Assembly (NCBI RefSeq): GCF_021369635.1
Contig: NZ_JAJNBZ010000013.1
Span: 1 to 54,538 of the forward strand
Length of the DNA: 54,538 nt
Direction of reading: 5' to 3'
Source: Paenibacillus profundus
Lineage (GTDB): Bacteria; Bacillota; Bacilli; Paenibacillales; Paenibacillaceae
The notes beneath the pieces are model-generated. The model was not told the origin of the DNA. It made no database searches and saw only the letters and a list, made by a program, of their open reading frames with translations. Position numbers and translations under genes: made by a program. The number at the start of each line of letters is the position of its first letter. Position 1 is the first letter of the stretch. Shown one piece after another: positions 26,330-34,584 of the stretch.

Positions 26330-26394
26330 ACTATCATAAGCTCAGAAACAAACTGATAGTGCAAGAAAGAGATTTCAGCTTTGTCGCTGAGCTT
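26330..26394 (+). promoter_or_regulatory. structured leader with interlocking inverted repeats
   Basis: ACTATCA (26330-26336) is complementary to TGATAGT (26354-26360), and AAGCTCAG (26338-26345) to CTGAGCTT (26387-26394). The pairs interlock, so the RNA could form a pseudoknot or two alternative hairpins. The second arm ends about 30 bases before the collagen-like gene. It is the only notable feature in the 209-base gap after the coiled-coil gene. Confidence 0.4.
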
Positions 26395-26424
26395 TGATTG
26401 AGACGATATTGGGTGGTGATAAAG

Positions 26425-26670
26425 GTGACTGATCAAAACCAAGAAGAAATTAAGAGAAAGAAGATTGGACATGTCGCAGGTAAAAATGGCGTCGATGGTT
26501 CAAACGGAATCGATGGAAGTAATGGAGTAAATGGAATCGATGGCGAAGGTTCGAGCTTGGGCTTAGATGGTGATAGCGGGCTCAATATGGACATTCAGGG
26601 CGTCAAGTTGAACATCGACGTTGCGAAATTGATTCAACAGCTTATTTCATTGTCCAAGCTACAGAAGTAG
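26425..26670 (+). CDS. small collagen-like (G-X-Y repeat) protein
   Basis: About 81 residues. A charged N-terminus (TDQNQEEIKRKKIGHVAG) leads into at least eight G-X-Y triplets (GVD-GSN-GID-GSN-GVN-GID-GEG type) without proline, then a short helical tail (IDVAKLIQQLISLSKLQK). GTG at 26425 is chosen because GGTGAT ends four bases before it; a TTG reading from 26398 has no ribosome site. No signal peptide is seen. Collagen-like repeats in this phylum often occur in exosporium filaments, but this protein is far shorter than BclA and lacks its usual C-terminal domain. Confidence 0.6.
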   Translation: MTDQNQEEIKRKKIGHVAGKNGVDGSNGIDGSNGVNGIDGEGSSLGLDGDSGLNMDIQGVKLNIDVAKLIQQLISLSKLQK

Positions 26671-26730
26671 CTTTCATGAAGCAAATTCAAGTCTTATGAA
26701 ACAATTACAAAATAATAGGAGTGATCTAAG

Positions 26731-27039
26731 ATGTGGGGAGAAGAAGAAAAATATAATCCAAATCATAAGAAAAAACCGGCGGTTGAAATAGAAGACAGCG
26801 GTAACGGCGGCGACGGCGGCGACGGTGGTGACGGGGGCAACGGTGGCGACGGCGGCAACGGTGGATTTGGGATCGGCGTCGGGGTAGCCGTAGCAGTTGG
26901 AGGATCCGTCGCAACTGCCAACGGCAATATGGGTAATGGCGGCAATGGTGGCAATGGCGGTGCTGGCGGTGCTGGCGGCGACGGCGGCGACGGCGGCGAC
27001 GGCGGCAATGGAAATGCTGAAATCGACAAAGGCAACTAG
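26731..27039 (+). CDS. glycine-Asp/Asn repeat protein with hydrophobic core
   Basis: The product has 102 residues; the gene has a TAGGAGTGATCTAAG ribosome site. After a charged N-terminus (about 25 residues) come seven GGD/GGN triplets, a hydrophobic glycine/valine stretch (GFGIGVGVAVAVGGSVATA, about residues 45-63) and a second block of about nine GGN/GGA/GGD triplets, ending in NAEIDKGN. GGX repeats can form polyglycine-II helices in structural proteins, and Asp-rich repeats may bind cations; both are inference. Codon use alternates GGC/GGT, so the repeat is not a simple DNA expansion. No family is recognised. Confidence 0.6.
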   Translation: MWGEEEKYNPNHKKKPAVEIEDSGNGGDGGDGGDGGNGGDGGNGGFGIGVGVAVAVGGSVATANGNMGNGGNGGNGGAGGAGGDGGDGGDGGNGNAEIDKGN

Positions 27040-27097
27040 CTGATAAGATGAATCAGGCTTAATCAAAAGAATATATAAACATGTTAGGGTGATGACG

Positions 27098-27448
27098 TTG
27101 AGTGAAGCTCGTCAGGACGAACGATTCGATAGTCAAAACGTTGTCGAAGCAAGCGAAAATCCGGATTCAAGCGTCGGCGCGAATGCAAATTCCAGTGCCA
27201 TTGCTCACGGCGGCGTTGGGGGGACCGGTGGAGCCGGGGGCACTGGTGGACAGGCTCTTAATATTACGTACGTGGACAACTACTCCATAATCACGATGTT
27301 ATACACCTTAATCTTAATGCTTGCGGACGGGACAAGTAATCAGAAAGCAAAAATTGATTTTTTTCTTCCCATGCTGCATTCGATTATGGAGGAGCAAAAA
27401 GAGTATCGCCAAACCTTATTGGAGACCCTCCAATCGGTTAAGAGATAA
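27098..27448 (+). CDS. small protein with glycine-rich linker and helical C-terminus
   Basis: About 116 residues: a polar N-terminus, a glycine/threonine linker (HGGVGGTGGAGGTGG, about residues 38-52) and an amphipathic or hydrophobic helical C-terminus (IITMLYTLILML, then LPMLHSIMEEQKEYRQTLLETL). TTG at 27098 is chosen because GGTGAT ends four bases before it, as in the collagen-like gene; ATG at 27092 is the alternative. It is the last of the four small genes and is followed by a terminator. No signal peptide or known domain is seen. Confidence 0.55.
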   Translation: MSEARQDERFDSQNVVEASENPDSSVGANANSSAIAHGGVGGTGGAGGTGGQALNITYVDNYSIITMLYTLILMLADGTSNQKAKIDFFLPMLHSIMEEQKEYRQTLLETLQSVKR

Positions 27449-27483
27449 TTCAATTTAATTCGGCCTAAATATAATTACCGGGC

Positions 27484-27529
27484 AAAGCCTAATTCTCCGA
27501 TTCACTGATGGAGGACTAGGCTTTCTTTT
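27484..27529 (+). terminator. intrinsic terminator ending the small-protein cluster
   Basis: AAAGCCTA (27484-27491) pairs with TAGGCTTT (27517-27524), with an inner CTCC/GGAG pair, and is followed by CTTTTGG. Confidence 0.75.
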
Positions 27530-27566
27530 GGTGGCATGCGCACAATGATTTTTTTCATACGATCTA

Positions 27567-27619
27567 TTGACCAAAACGCAGATAGTGATCTATGTTATAT
27601 ATATATCGATTCGATATAT
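27567..27619 (+). promoter_or_regulatory. padR promoter with palindromic operator
   Basis: TTGACC (27567-27572) and TATGTT (27591-27596) are spaced by 18 bases. Just downstream is a perfect inverted repeat, ATATATCGA-T-TCGATATAT (27601-27619), at the expected start site. Autorepression by the PadR protein is likely. Confidence 0.6.
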
Positions 27620-27684
27620 CTGTTCGATATAAATGTATAGAGAGCAACAACTCCATATTTAAAACTAAATGAGAAGGTGAATCC

Positions 27685-28230
27685 ATGCTTGAACATATCA
27701 TTCTTGGTCTGCTGCTTGAAAATGAAATGAATGGATATGAGTTGAAGAAGACGATCGACCATACCGTCGGTATATTTTACAGCGCGAGTTACGGCAGCCT
27801 TTACCCCGCATTGAAACGGCTGGCCGACAAGCAATTGGTCAATGTGACCGCAATCGAAGACAGCAAGAACAAAAAAATATATTCCATTTTGCCTGCTGGC
27901 AAGGAAGCTTTTCTGAAATGGCTCTCGCAGCCGTTGCAACTGACTAAGAACGAGCATTTGCTCAAAATCTTTTTTTACGACTATCTCGATGAAGATACCC
28001 GGCAAACACGACTCGCCGAATACCAATTCAAAGTCGCAAACGAACGTGAACGGCTAAAAAACGTAGAACGGATTGTCGCAAAGGAGCTTACTCAACTCAG
28101 CAATCCGCAGCAGTATTACTATCGGCTGTCCGTTCTGCAGTACGGGCTCCATTATTTCGAGATGGAGAACAGTTGGGTGGAAGACATCATGGAAAGGAAG
28201 AATAGAAACAATGACGAACAGCATGACTAA
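27685..28230 (+). CDS. PadR-family transcriptional regulator
   Basis: The product has 181 residues. An N-terminal winged helix is shown by ILGLLLENEMNGYELKKTID, the recognition part SYGSLYPALKRLADKQLV and the wing IEDSKNKKIYSILPAGKEAF. The C-terminal helical dimerisation domain is of the longer Vir-like (PF10400) type. The start follows AGAAGGTGAATCC. It overlaps the CPBP protease gene by 20 bases, so the two are translated from one message. It probably represses its own operon through the palindrome at 27601. The inducer is unknown. Confidence 0.9.
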   Translation: MLEHIILGLLLENEMNGYELKKTIDHTVGIFYSASYGSLYPALKRLADKQLVNVTAIEDSKNKKIYSILPAGKEAFLKWLSQPLQLTKNEHLLKIFFYDYLDEDTRQTRLAEYQFKVANERERLKNVERIVAKELTQLSNPQQYYYRLSVLQYGLHYFEMENSWVEDIMERKNRNNDEQHD

Positions 28231-28999
28231 TCAACTTGCTCCATCCCGTACATCCTTTACACAAAGACGTCCGGTGCTAAGCGTCGTCATCATCGAACTG
28301 TTGCTGCTATTCGCGGTATTTGCGGCAGGAGCCTATGCGACCATTGCACAGCTGGATTATACGGCGCCTATTCTGATTTCGTTCATTCCGATTGCGCTCG
28401 TCTGCATCGTCTATTTCTCGGTACGCAAGAGATGGAAAGCATACGGATTCAACTCTTTATCGGCTCTCTCGCCAAGCTATCTGTTCTACTATGCGCCACT
28501 CTTGCTCGTATTAATCATTCTAAGCCTCAAAGGATTTAAAGCGGTGACTCTTACAGAGCTGTTATTCTTTGTATTTTTTACCGTTTTGGTCGGATTTGTC
28601 GAGGAAACGGTCTACCGTGGCATGATTTTGCACATTTTATTGCCGAAGGGAGTTGCGCCAGCCGTGATTACCTCGAGCATTTTATTTTCTCTCACCCATG
28701 TGCTGAACATGCTGTCGGGTCAAGACATAGCGCGGACCATTCTGCAGCTTGTATATGCCCTTCTTGTCGGAGCTGTACTGGCCTTGCTCATGGTGAAGAC
28801 GAAGCAAATACTCCCGTTGATTCTGTTTCACACGTTGCACAATCTCATTCAGTTCTTGGGCAATGAAACCACAAGCACGATCGTATATAACACCATCGTC
28901 ATCGTCATATTGGCCGCTGCTTGCCTCCTTCTCATCCCCGGCATCCGCAACGCGAACCATCGCACGCAGGAGCACCACGTGGCGAAGCGCACATTATAA
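28211..28999 (+). CDS. CPBP-family intramembrane metalloprotease (CAAX/Abi-like)
   Basis: About 262 residues with roughly eight membrane segments. The CPBP/Abi signature is complete: FVEETVYRGMI (catalytic glutamates and arginine, near residue 133), ILFSLTHVLNM (histidine) and ILFHTLHNLIQF (histidine and asparagine). The ATG at 28211 overlaps the padR end. In related bacteria such proteins act in bacteriocin immunity, membrane-protein processing or stress responses; the substrate here is unknown. It ends shortly before a strong terminator shared with guaA. Confidence 0.85.
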   Translation: MTNSMTNQLAPSRTSFTQRRPVLSVVIIELLLLFAVFAAGAYATIAQLDYTAPILISFIPIALVCIVYFSVRKRWKAYGFNSLSALSPSYLFYYAPLLLVLIILSLKGFKAVTLTELLFFVFFTVLVGFVEETVYRGMILHILLPKGVAPAVITSSILFSLTHVLNMLSGQDIARTILQLVYALLVGAVLALLMVKTKQILPLILFHTLHNLIQFLGNETTSTIVYNTIVIVILAAACLLLIPGIRNANHRTQEHHVAKRTL

Positions 29000-29014
29000 T
29001 ACATGAATACATAG

Positions 29015-29064
29015 AAAAGGGCTATCCCGCAGTCTTAATAGACTGTGAATAGCCCTTTCTTTAT
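29015..29064. terminator. shared terminator between the CPBP gene and guaA
   Basis: AAAGGGCTAT pairs with ATAGCCCTTT around an inner CAGTCT/AGACTG stem, with T or A runs on both sides. It can stop transcription from both converging genes. Confidence 0.8.
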
Positions 29065-29070
29065 CTTACA

Positions 29071-30612
29071 CTATTCCCATTCAATCGTTGCTGGCGGCTT
29101 CGACGTAACGTCATAGACGATACGGTTCACGTTGTCCACCTCATTGACGATACGAACGGAAATCTTCTCGAGAATATCCCATGGAATGCGCGCCCAGTCA
29201 GCGGTCATGCCATCAATGGACGTTACGGCGCGAATGCCTACCGTGTAGGAGTACGTGCGCGCGTCGCCCATGACGCCAACGCTCTTCATGTCAGGCAGCG
29301 CTGTGAAGTACTGCCAAATTTCGCCGTCCAAGCCTGCCTTGGCAATCTCTTCGCGCAGAATCGCATCGGATTCGCGCACGATAGCCAGCTTGTCCTCCGT
29401 TACTTCGCCAAGCACGCGGATGGCGAGTCCCGGTCCCGGGAACGGCTGCCGCCACACGATTTCGCGCGGCAGGCCAAGCTCTTCGCCCACCTTGCGCACT
29501 TCGTCCTTGAACAACGTGTTCAACGGCTCGATGAGCTTGAACTTCATATCTTCCGGCAAGCCGCCCACATTGTGGTGAGACTTGATCGTCTGCGCCGTCG
29601 CCGTGCCGCTTTCCACGATATCCGTGTACAGCGTGCCTTGCGCTAGGAAACCGAAGTCACCAAGCTTCGCAGACTCTTCGTCAAAGCAATAGATGAACTC
29701 GTTGCCGATAATTTTCCGTTTTTTCTCCGGATCCGATACACCGGCCAGCTTGCTCATGAAACGCTCACGCGCGTCAATCTTCACCACATGCATGTCGAAT
29801 TTGCCAACGAACGTCTCCATAACGCCTTCGGCTTCACCCTTACGCAGCAGGTTGTGATCGATGAACATGCAAGTCAGCTGATCGCCAACAGCTCTATGAA
29901 TGAGCGCCGCAACGACGGAAGAGTCCACCCCGCCACTCAAGGCGCATAACACTTTGCGATCGCCGACCGTTTCGCGGATTTCACGCACTTTGTCCTCAAT
30001 GAACGTCTCCATCGTCCAGTCGCCGTGGCAGCCGCAAATGCTGAACAGGAAGTTGCGAATCATTTCATTGCCGTAGACGGAGTGCCGCACTTCCGGATGG
30101 AACTGCACCGCATAGAAACGCTTCTCCGGATGACTCATCGCCGCGATCGGCGCATGCTCCGTACCCGCGTCCACGCGGAAGCCCTCCGGCAGCTCGACAA
30201 CCAGATCAGTATGGCTCATCCATACTGTCTGATTTGGCTCTAGGTCATGAATCAAGCCGCTATCCGGTTGGAAGACTACATCGGCTTTACCGTATTCGCG
30301 CTTGCCTGCGCGTTCCACCTTGCCGTTCAATTGATGGGACATCATTTGCATGCCGTAGCAGATACCAAAAATCGGCAGACCCAAGTCATAAATACGCGGG
30401 TCTACGAGTGGCGAGTTCTCTTCGTACACACTTGCCGGACCGCCAGAGAAGACAATGCCCTTCGGATTCAGCTCCTGAATGCGTTCTACTGGTGTATTGT
30501 AAGGAATGAGTTCGCTGTACACGCCCAAATCGCGAATGCGGCGTGCGATGAGCTGGTTGTATTGTCCTCCAAAGTCGAGAACAACGATCATTTCATGATG
30601 TGGCTTTGTCAT
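29071..30612 (-). CDS. guaA: GMP synthase (glutamine-hydrolysing)
   Basis: The product has 513 residues, the standard GuaA length. The amidotransferase half has the nucleophile motif IFGICYGMQ and the HPEVRHS histidine/glutamate. The ATP pyrophosphatase half has the P-loop [12 protein letters not shown], and the C-terminal dimerisation domain ends in KPPATIEWE. It converts XMP to GMP in the cytoplasm. A sigma-A promoter lies directly upstream. It is near the riboswitch-controlled purine group but is read separately. No riboswitch is visible in its short leader. Confidence 0.97.
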   Translation of the reverse strand: MTKPHHEMIVVLDFGGQYNQLIARRIRDLGVYSELIPYNTPVERIQELNPKGIVFSGGPASVYEENSPLVDPRIYDLGLPIFGICYGMQMMSHQLNGKVERAGKREYGKADVVFQPDSGLIHDLEPNQTVWMSHTDLVVELPEGFRVDAGTEHAPIAAMSHPEKRFYAVQFHPEVRHSVYGNEMIRNFLFSICGCHGDWTMETFIEDKVREIRETVGDRKVLCALSGGVDSSVVAALIHRAVGDQLTCMFIDHNLLRKGEAEGVMETFVGKFDMHVVKIDARERFMSKLAGVSDPEKKRKIIGNEFIYCFDEESAKLGDFGFLAQGTLYTDIVESGTATAQTIKSHHNVGGLPEDMKFKLIEPLNTLFKDEVRKVGEELGLPREIVWRQPFPGPGLAIRVLGEVTEDKLAIVRESDAILREEIAKAGLDGEIWQYFTALPDMKSVGVMGDARTYSYTVGIRAVTSIDGMTADWARIPWDILEKISVRIVNEVDNVNRIVYDVTSKPPATIEWE

Positions 30613-30642
30613 TGCCGTGCCTCCCTAAACATATTGTCCCTA

Positions 30643-30672
30643 ATTATAACGAACTGACAAAAGCGGAGTCAA
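30643..30672 (-). promoter_or_regulatory. guaA promoter
   Basis: TTGACT (30667-30672) and TATAAT (30643-30648) are separated by 18 bases on the minus strand, about 25 bases upstream of the guaA ribosome site. Confidence 0.7.
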
Positions 30673-30709
30673 TCTGCAATCTAACCGCATCCGCTAGAAC
30701 CGCGCTTAC

Positions 30710-30841
30710 TCAGGCAGTATTTGAGCGGGGGATGCCCTTGAATTCCATGAACACCCGGTTGAACCGCTTGATATGTCCGTACCCGACGCGCTGACCGATA
30801 TCGGCCAATGAGCGCTTCAGCATCCGAATCGCCTCCGTCAT
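30710..30841 (-). pseudogene. C-terminal remnant of an AraC-family regulator
   Basis: The translated minus strand reads like the second helix-turn-helix of AraC proteins (SLADIGQRVGYGHIKRFNRVF, given here in part as GQRVGYGHIKRFNRVF, followed by EFKGI-P). Only about 44 residues are left, with no N-terminal domain and a disordered end. The remainder of the 30613-31082 interval shows only the guaA promoter and the terminator at 31043. Confidence 0.6.
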
Positions 30842-31042
30842 GCAATGATTAAGGTTGGTTGTAACAGTCTGTCCGCCATATGGATGTAGTAAACACCACT
30901 GCGGACATGTCCGCCCCCCTCCTTGATTTCCTTGATTAGGGAGCATAGTCTATGGATTGTCGTTAGTGTTGGGGTGAAGTCCCTTTTTTATGTCTGAAAT
31001 CCTTGTGGCTCAAGAGCTCTGATTAATGAAAAGCGCTCTGAA

Positions 31043-31067
31043 TAAAAAAAGCACCTTTTACAGGTGC
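31043..31067 (-). terminator. intrinsic terminator of the spore-surface-like gene
   Basis: GCACCT-GTAAA-AGGTGC followed by TTTTTTT on the minus strand, 16 bases past the stop of the gene at 31083. Confidence 0.85.
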
Positions 31068-31082
31068 AAAATGGAATCCCAA

Positions 31083-31502
31083 TTATTTGGTTGTTTTAAT
31101 AGCCAATCCACTAAATGATATAGGACCTACTACATCAGCTCTAGTTCCCGCTGTGGTGTTTTCTGCAGTTACCGTATAGGTATGCGAACCCGATTCTACG
31201 TTAAAATCTATGGCTTGGAAAGTTACGATATAATTTTGCTCCGAGCCTGCGGATTCGATTCCTTGCTTGGTATTGAAGATTTCTGTTCCATCACGAAAGA
31301 TCTTAAATAAAATTTGGGCAATGCCTGTGATTCCGCGAACACCGACGCTCGCAATTAATTGCACTCGATTCGCGCGCTTCGGAAGGCGCAGCCGTATCGA
31401 TGCAAGGCGAACCCTTCTTGGAGAAAACGGGATAGTGAACGATTTAGCTCGGTTAAATCTCCGAAGTGGTTCCGTTGCTTTATAATCAAGAATCTGTGCC
31501 AA
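31083..31502 (-). CDS. probable spore-surface (exosporium-like) beta-sandwich protein
   Basis: The product has 139 residues, starts at TTG eight bases after GGGGAG, and ends at a strong terminator, so it forms a single-gene unit. The sequence is beta-rich: an arginine-rich first part (RRVRLASIRLRLPKRANRVQ) leads to a jelly-roll-like body (FKIFRDGTEIFNT, then GSHTYTVTAENTTAGTRADV). No signal peptide is present, as expected for a spore coat or exosporium protein made in the mother cell. From memory it resembles small exosporium proteins of Paenibacillus and Brevibacillus; this has not been verified. A phage or structural protein is the alternative. Confidence 0.5.
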   Translation of the reverse strand: MAQILDYKATEPLRRFNRAKSFTIPFSPRRVRLASIRLRLPKRANRVQLIASVGVRGITGIAQILFKIFRDGTEIFNTKQGIESAGSEQNYIVTFQAIDFNVESGSHTYTVTAENTTAGTRADVVGPISFSGLAIKTTK

Positions 31503-31623
31503 AAGATCATCTCCCCTGGATTAGTAACACAGAATTCAGAATATGTAATCCATGAGATGGTTGTTTGTGCGAAAGCCTACTCGGTATTTTTATCATAATA
31601 ATATAATGCGCTTATCGATTAAG

Positions 31624-31663
31624 AAAACAATGCCCCGCTGCCGAGTACTCGACTTGCGGGGCA
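31624..31663 (-). terminator. intrinsic terminator of the peptide ABC operon
   Basis: TGCCCCGC pairs with GCGGGGCA across a 16-17 base loop and is followed on the minus strand by TTGTTTTCTT, right after the stop at 31672. Confidence 0.75.
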
Positions 31664-31671
31664 TACACTCT

Positions 31672-32637
31672 TTAGACCAGATGACAAGCTACATAATGAT
31701 CCCCGCCCATATGGCGAAACACGGGTACCTGCTCGCGGCAAACATCCGCAGCAAACGGGCAGCGCGTATGGAACTTGCAGCCTGCTGGCGGATTGGCCGG
31801 ATTCGGGATGTCGCCCTTCAGCACAATCCGCTCCCGCTTCAGCCTGGGCACAGGAATCGGCACGGCTGATAACAGCGCCTTCGTGTACGGATGCAGCGGA
31901 TTTTTGAACAGCTCGTCTCGCGAAGCGGTCTCCATCATCGTGCCGAGATACATGACGCCAATGCGGTTGCACAGATGCTCTACGACGCTCAGATCATGGG
32001 AAATAAATAAATACGTTAGTCCGCGCGTCGTCTGCAGCTTGCGGAACAAATTAATGATTTGAGCCTGAATCGACACATCCAGGGCAGATACCGGCTCATC
32101 CGCAATGATGAGATCAGGATCCAATATAAGTGCACGTGCTATGCCGATGCGTTGGCGCTGTCCGCCCGAGAATTCATGCGGAAAGCGGTCGATATGATAG
32201 GACGATAGACCGCAGGAATCCAGCACGTCCAAGACTCGATCCCTAACTTCTTCCTTCGGCGCAAGCCCGTGGTTGATGAGCGCTTCACCGATGGCATCCC
32301 CCACTCGAACCCGCGGATTGAGCGAGCTGTATGGATCTTGGAAAATAAGCTGCATCTTCGGTCTTAGCTTGCGCAGCTCCTTCTCCGGCACATTGTACAG
32401 GTCAATGCCCTTGAACTTCACTTCCCCGTCCGTCTTGTCGGTCAGACGGATAATCGTGCGGCCCACTGTGCTCTTCCCGCTGCCGGACTCGCCGACCAAG
32501 CCGAACGTCTCGCCCTGCTGGAGGGTAATGCTAATATCATCCACTGCCTTCACATGACCGATGGTACGGTTGAATAGCCCGGACGTAATCGGAAAGTATT
32601 TCTTCAGATGGTTCACTTCTAACAACGGCTCAGACAT
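31672..32637 (-). CDS. oligopeptide/dipeptide ABC transporter ATP-binding protein (OppF/DppF type)
   Basis: About 321 residues. Walker A is GESGSGKSTVG, the signature is FSGGQRQRIG, Walker B is DLIIADEPVSALD and the H-loop is FISHDLSVV. The C-terminal oligopeptide-class extension carries the Cys motif around GCKFHTRCPFAADVC, probably an iron-sulfur site. The start at 32637 follows GAGGAGGTGGTCGAGC and overlaps the previous gene by eight bases. It is the last gene of the A-B-C-D-F operon and pairs with the ATPase at 32630. Confidence 0.92.
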   Translation of the reverse strand: MSEPLLEVNHLKKYFPITSGLFNRTIGHVKAVDDISITLQQGETFGLVGESGSGKSTVGRTIIRLTDKTDGEVKFKGIDLYNVPEKELRKLRPKMQLIFQDPYSSLNPRVRVGDAIGEALINHGLAPKEEVRDRVLDVLDSCGLSSYHIDRFPHEFSGGQRQRIGIARALILDPDLIIADEPVSALDVSIQAQIINLFRKLQTTRGLTYLFISHDLSVVEHLCNRIGVMYLGTMMETASRDELFKNPLHPYTKALLSAVPIPVPRLKRERIVLKGDIPNPANPPAGCKFHTRCPFAADVCREQVPVFRHMGGDHYVACHLV

Positions 32638-33613
32638 GCTCGACCACCTCCTCGTACAGCCAGCAGGCCACTTTCTGTCTGCCGGCCACGTCCCGGAGAT
32701 ACGGCAGCTTCGTCTGACAGATCGCCATGCAGTGCTCGCAGCGGTCATGAAAATAGCAAGATTCCTTCAGTTCAAGCGGATTCGGAACCTGGCCCGGTAT
32801 GGAGTACAACTCCTCCTGACGCTCGCCCATAATCGGTTTCGAGCGAAGCAGACCTTGTGTATACGGGTGCTTCGGATTTTCGAACAGCTCGACGACATCG
32901 CCTTCTTCCACGATTTTGCCGGAATACATAACGATGACATAATCCGCGATTTCGGCCACGACGCCGAGGTCGTGCGTAATTAGCAGGATGGACATGTTCG
33001 AGTCTGCCTTAATCTGACGCAGCATATCGAGGATCTGCGCTTGAATGGTGACATCCAGCGCAGTTGTCGGTTCATCCGCGATCAGCAGCTTCGGATTGCA
33101 GGAGATCGCAATCGCGATCATAATCCGCTGCAGCATGCCACCGCTCAGCTGGTGCGGATAGCTGTCCGCAATTTGCTCGGGACGTGAGATGCCAACCATT
33201 TCGATCAGCTCGATCGCCCGCATGCGGGCCTGTTTCTTGTTCATCCGCTGGTGCTCCATCAACGGCTCCATTATCTGCTTGCCGATCGTGAGCACCGGGT
33301 TAAGCGAAGACATGGGCTCTTGGAAGATCATCGCGATGTCGTTGCCGCGAACGTGCCGCAGCTCATTTTTATGAAGTGACAGCAGATCCCGTCCATCAAA
33401 CTGAATCTTGCCTTCCACCACCTTGCCGGCCGGCTCCTCGACGAGTCCCATTACTGACATCGCTGTCACACTCTTCCCGCAGCCGGATTCGCCGACGATG
33501 CAGACCGTTTCCCCCTCGCGAACGCGCAGACTGACGTCGTTGACCGCCTTCACGGCCCCTTCTTCCGTATAAAAATAAGTGCTGAGATGATCAATCTCGA
33601 TTACATTTTTCAT
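32630..33613 (-). CDS. oligopeptide/dipeptide ABC transporter ATP-binding protein (OppD/DppD type)
   Basis: About 327 residues, with Walker [14 protein letters not shown], the Q-loop [12 protein letters not shown], the signature [10 protein letters not shown] and Walker [13 protein letters not shown]. The C-terminal cysteine cluster is [14 protein letters not shown]. The ATG at 33613 is preceded by AAGGGAATGACAT; a GTG one codon earlier is possible. It lies 14 bases after the permease gene, and its stop overlaps the next ATPase. It supplies one of the two nucleotide-binding subunits. Confidence 0.92.
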   Translation of the reverse strand: MKNVIEIDHLSTYFYTEEGAVKAVNDVSLRVREGETVCIVGESGCGKSVTAMSVMGLVEEPAGKVVEGKIQFDGRDLLSLHKNELRHVRGNDIAMIFQEPMSSLNPVLTIGKQIMEPLMEHQRMNKKQARMRAIELIEMVGISRPEQIADSYPHQLSGGMLQRIMIAIAISCNPKLLIADEPTTALDVTIQAQILDMLRQIKADSNMSILLITHDLGVVAEIADYVIVMYSGKIVEEGDVVELFENPKHPYTQGLLRSKPIMGERQEELYSIPGQVPNPLELKESCYFHDRCEHCMAICQTKLPYLRDVAGRQKVACWLYEEVVEHV

Positions 33614-33627
33614 CACATGTCATTCCC

Positions 33628-34560
33628 TTACTTCTTCTGTTTAGGATCAAGCACATCACGCAGACCGTCACCAAAAATATTGATGGCGATAACCGTTGTA
33701 AAAATGGCCACACCTGGCGGTATCCATAACCAAGGGTGCTTCTCGAAATCAATCAGGTTGTTCGCCGCATCAATCATATTCCCCCAAGTCGGCGTCGGAG
33801 GCATGACGCCAAGACCAAAGAAGCTCAATACAGATTCACTCAAAATAGCGCCGCCAATGCTGAGCGTAGCAACGACGATGAGCAGCGGAATGATGTTCGG
33901 AATCATATGATTGAACAGCTTCCGTCGGTCATTTAAGCCGAGCACGATCGCCGCCTGCATGAATTCACGCTCGCGGATGCTAAGCATCTGGCTGCGAACG
34001 AGCCGCGCCAGTCCCGGCCAGCCGATGAAGCTGAGCATCAGCATGACGATATACATGCGATATTCGGATGGGATTTTCCACTCTGAGAGCAGGGCGCCCA
34101 TAATAAACAAAATTGGCAAGCCTGGAATCGTTAGCAGCAGATCAGCCACGCGCATGATGATCTGATCAACAATCCCTCGATAATAAGCAGCAACCGCTCC
34201 AAGAATAGACCCGAGAATCACGGAAATACACATAGATGCAATGCCGACAGTGAGAGAAATGCGACCCGCCTGCAGCAGCCGCGTCAGGACGTCCCTTCCG
34301 AGCATATCGGTACCGAGCCAATGCTTCAGCGACGGCGCGGCATTCATATTGGCCGGATTAATCTTGTTGTCGGCATATGGTGAGAACAGAGGCCCTGCAA
34401 AACAAGCCAAAAGCATAAACACAATAAAAATAAAACCGGACATCGCCAGCTTATTTTTGCGGAGGCGGTGGAGCGCTTGACGCCACAATGATGAACGGAT
34501 CGGCGTGACTGCTGCCTGATGAGCTTCCGTCTTCGTCACACTGCCTGATATGGATGACAT
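33628..34560 (-). CDS. oligopeptide/dipeptide ABC transporter permease (OppC/DppC type)
   Basis: The product has 310 residues with an N-terminal cytoplasmic segment and six helices. The OppC-type N-terminus (RLRKNKLAMSGFIFIVF) and the extracytoplasmic HWLGTDMLGRDVLTRLL motif are clear. The EAA loop is QAAIVLGLNDRRKLFNH. It lies 24 bases after the other permease gene. Start context has GGAGGTTTCACC. Confidence 0.92.
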   Translation of the reverse strand: MSSISGSVTKTEAHQAAVTPIRSSLWRQALHRLRKNKLAMSGFIFIVFMLLACFAGPLFSPYADNKINPANMNAAPSLKHWLGTDMLGRDVLTRLLQAGRISLTVGIASMCISVILGSILGAVAAYYRGIVDQIIMRVADLLLTIPGLPILFIMGALLSEWKIPSEYRMYIVMLMLSFIGWPGLARLVRSQMLSIREREFMQAAIVLGLNDRRKLFNHMIPNIIPLLIVVATLSIGGAILSESVLSFFGLGVMPPTPTWGNMIDAANNLIDFEKHPWLWIPPGVAIFTTVIAINIFGDGLRDVLDPKQKK

Positions 34561-34584
34561 GGTGAAACCTCCCTATTCATGCTG

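Noticed and set aside
30613..30709. A purine riboswitch upstream of guaA
   Set aside because: The leader is short and has none of the aptamer core motifs seen at 25672-25738.
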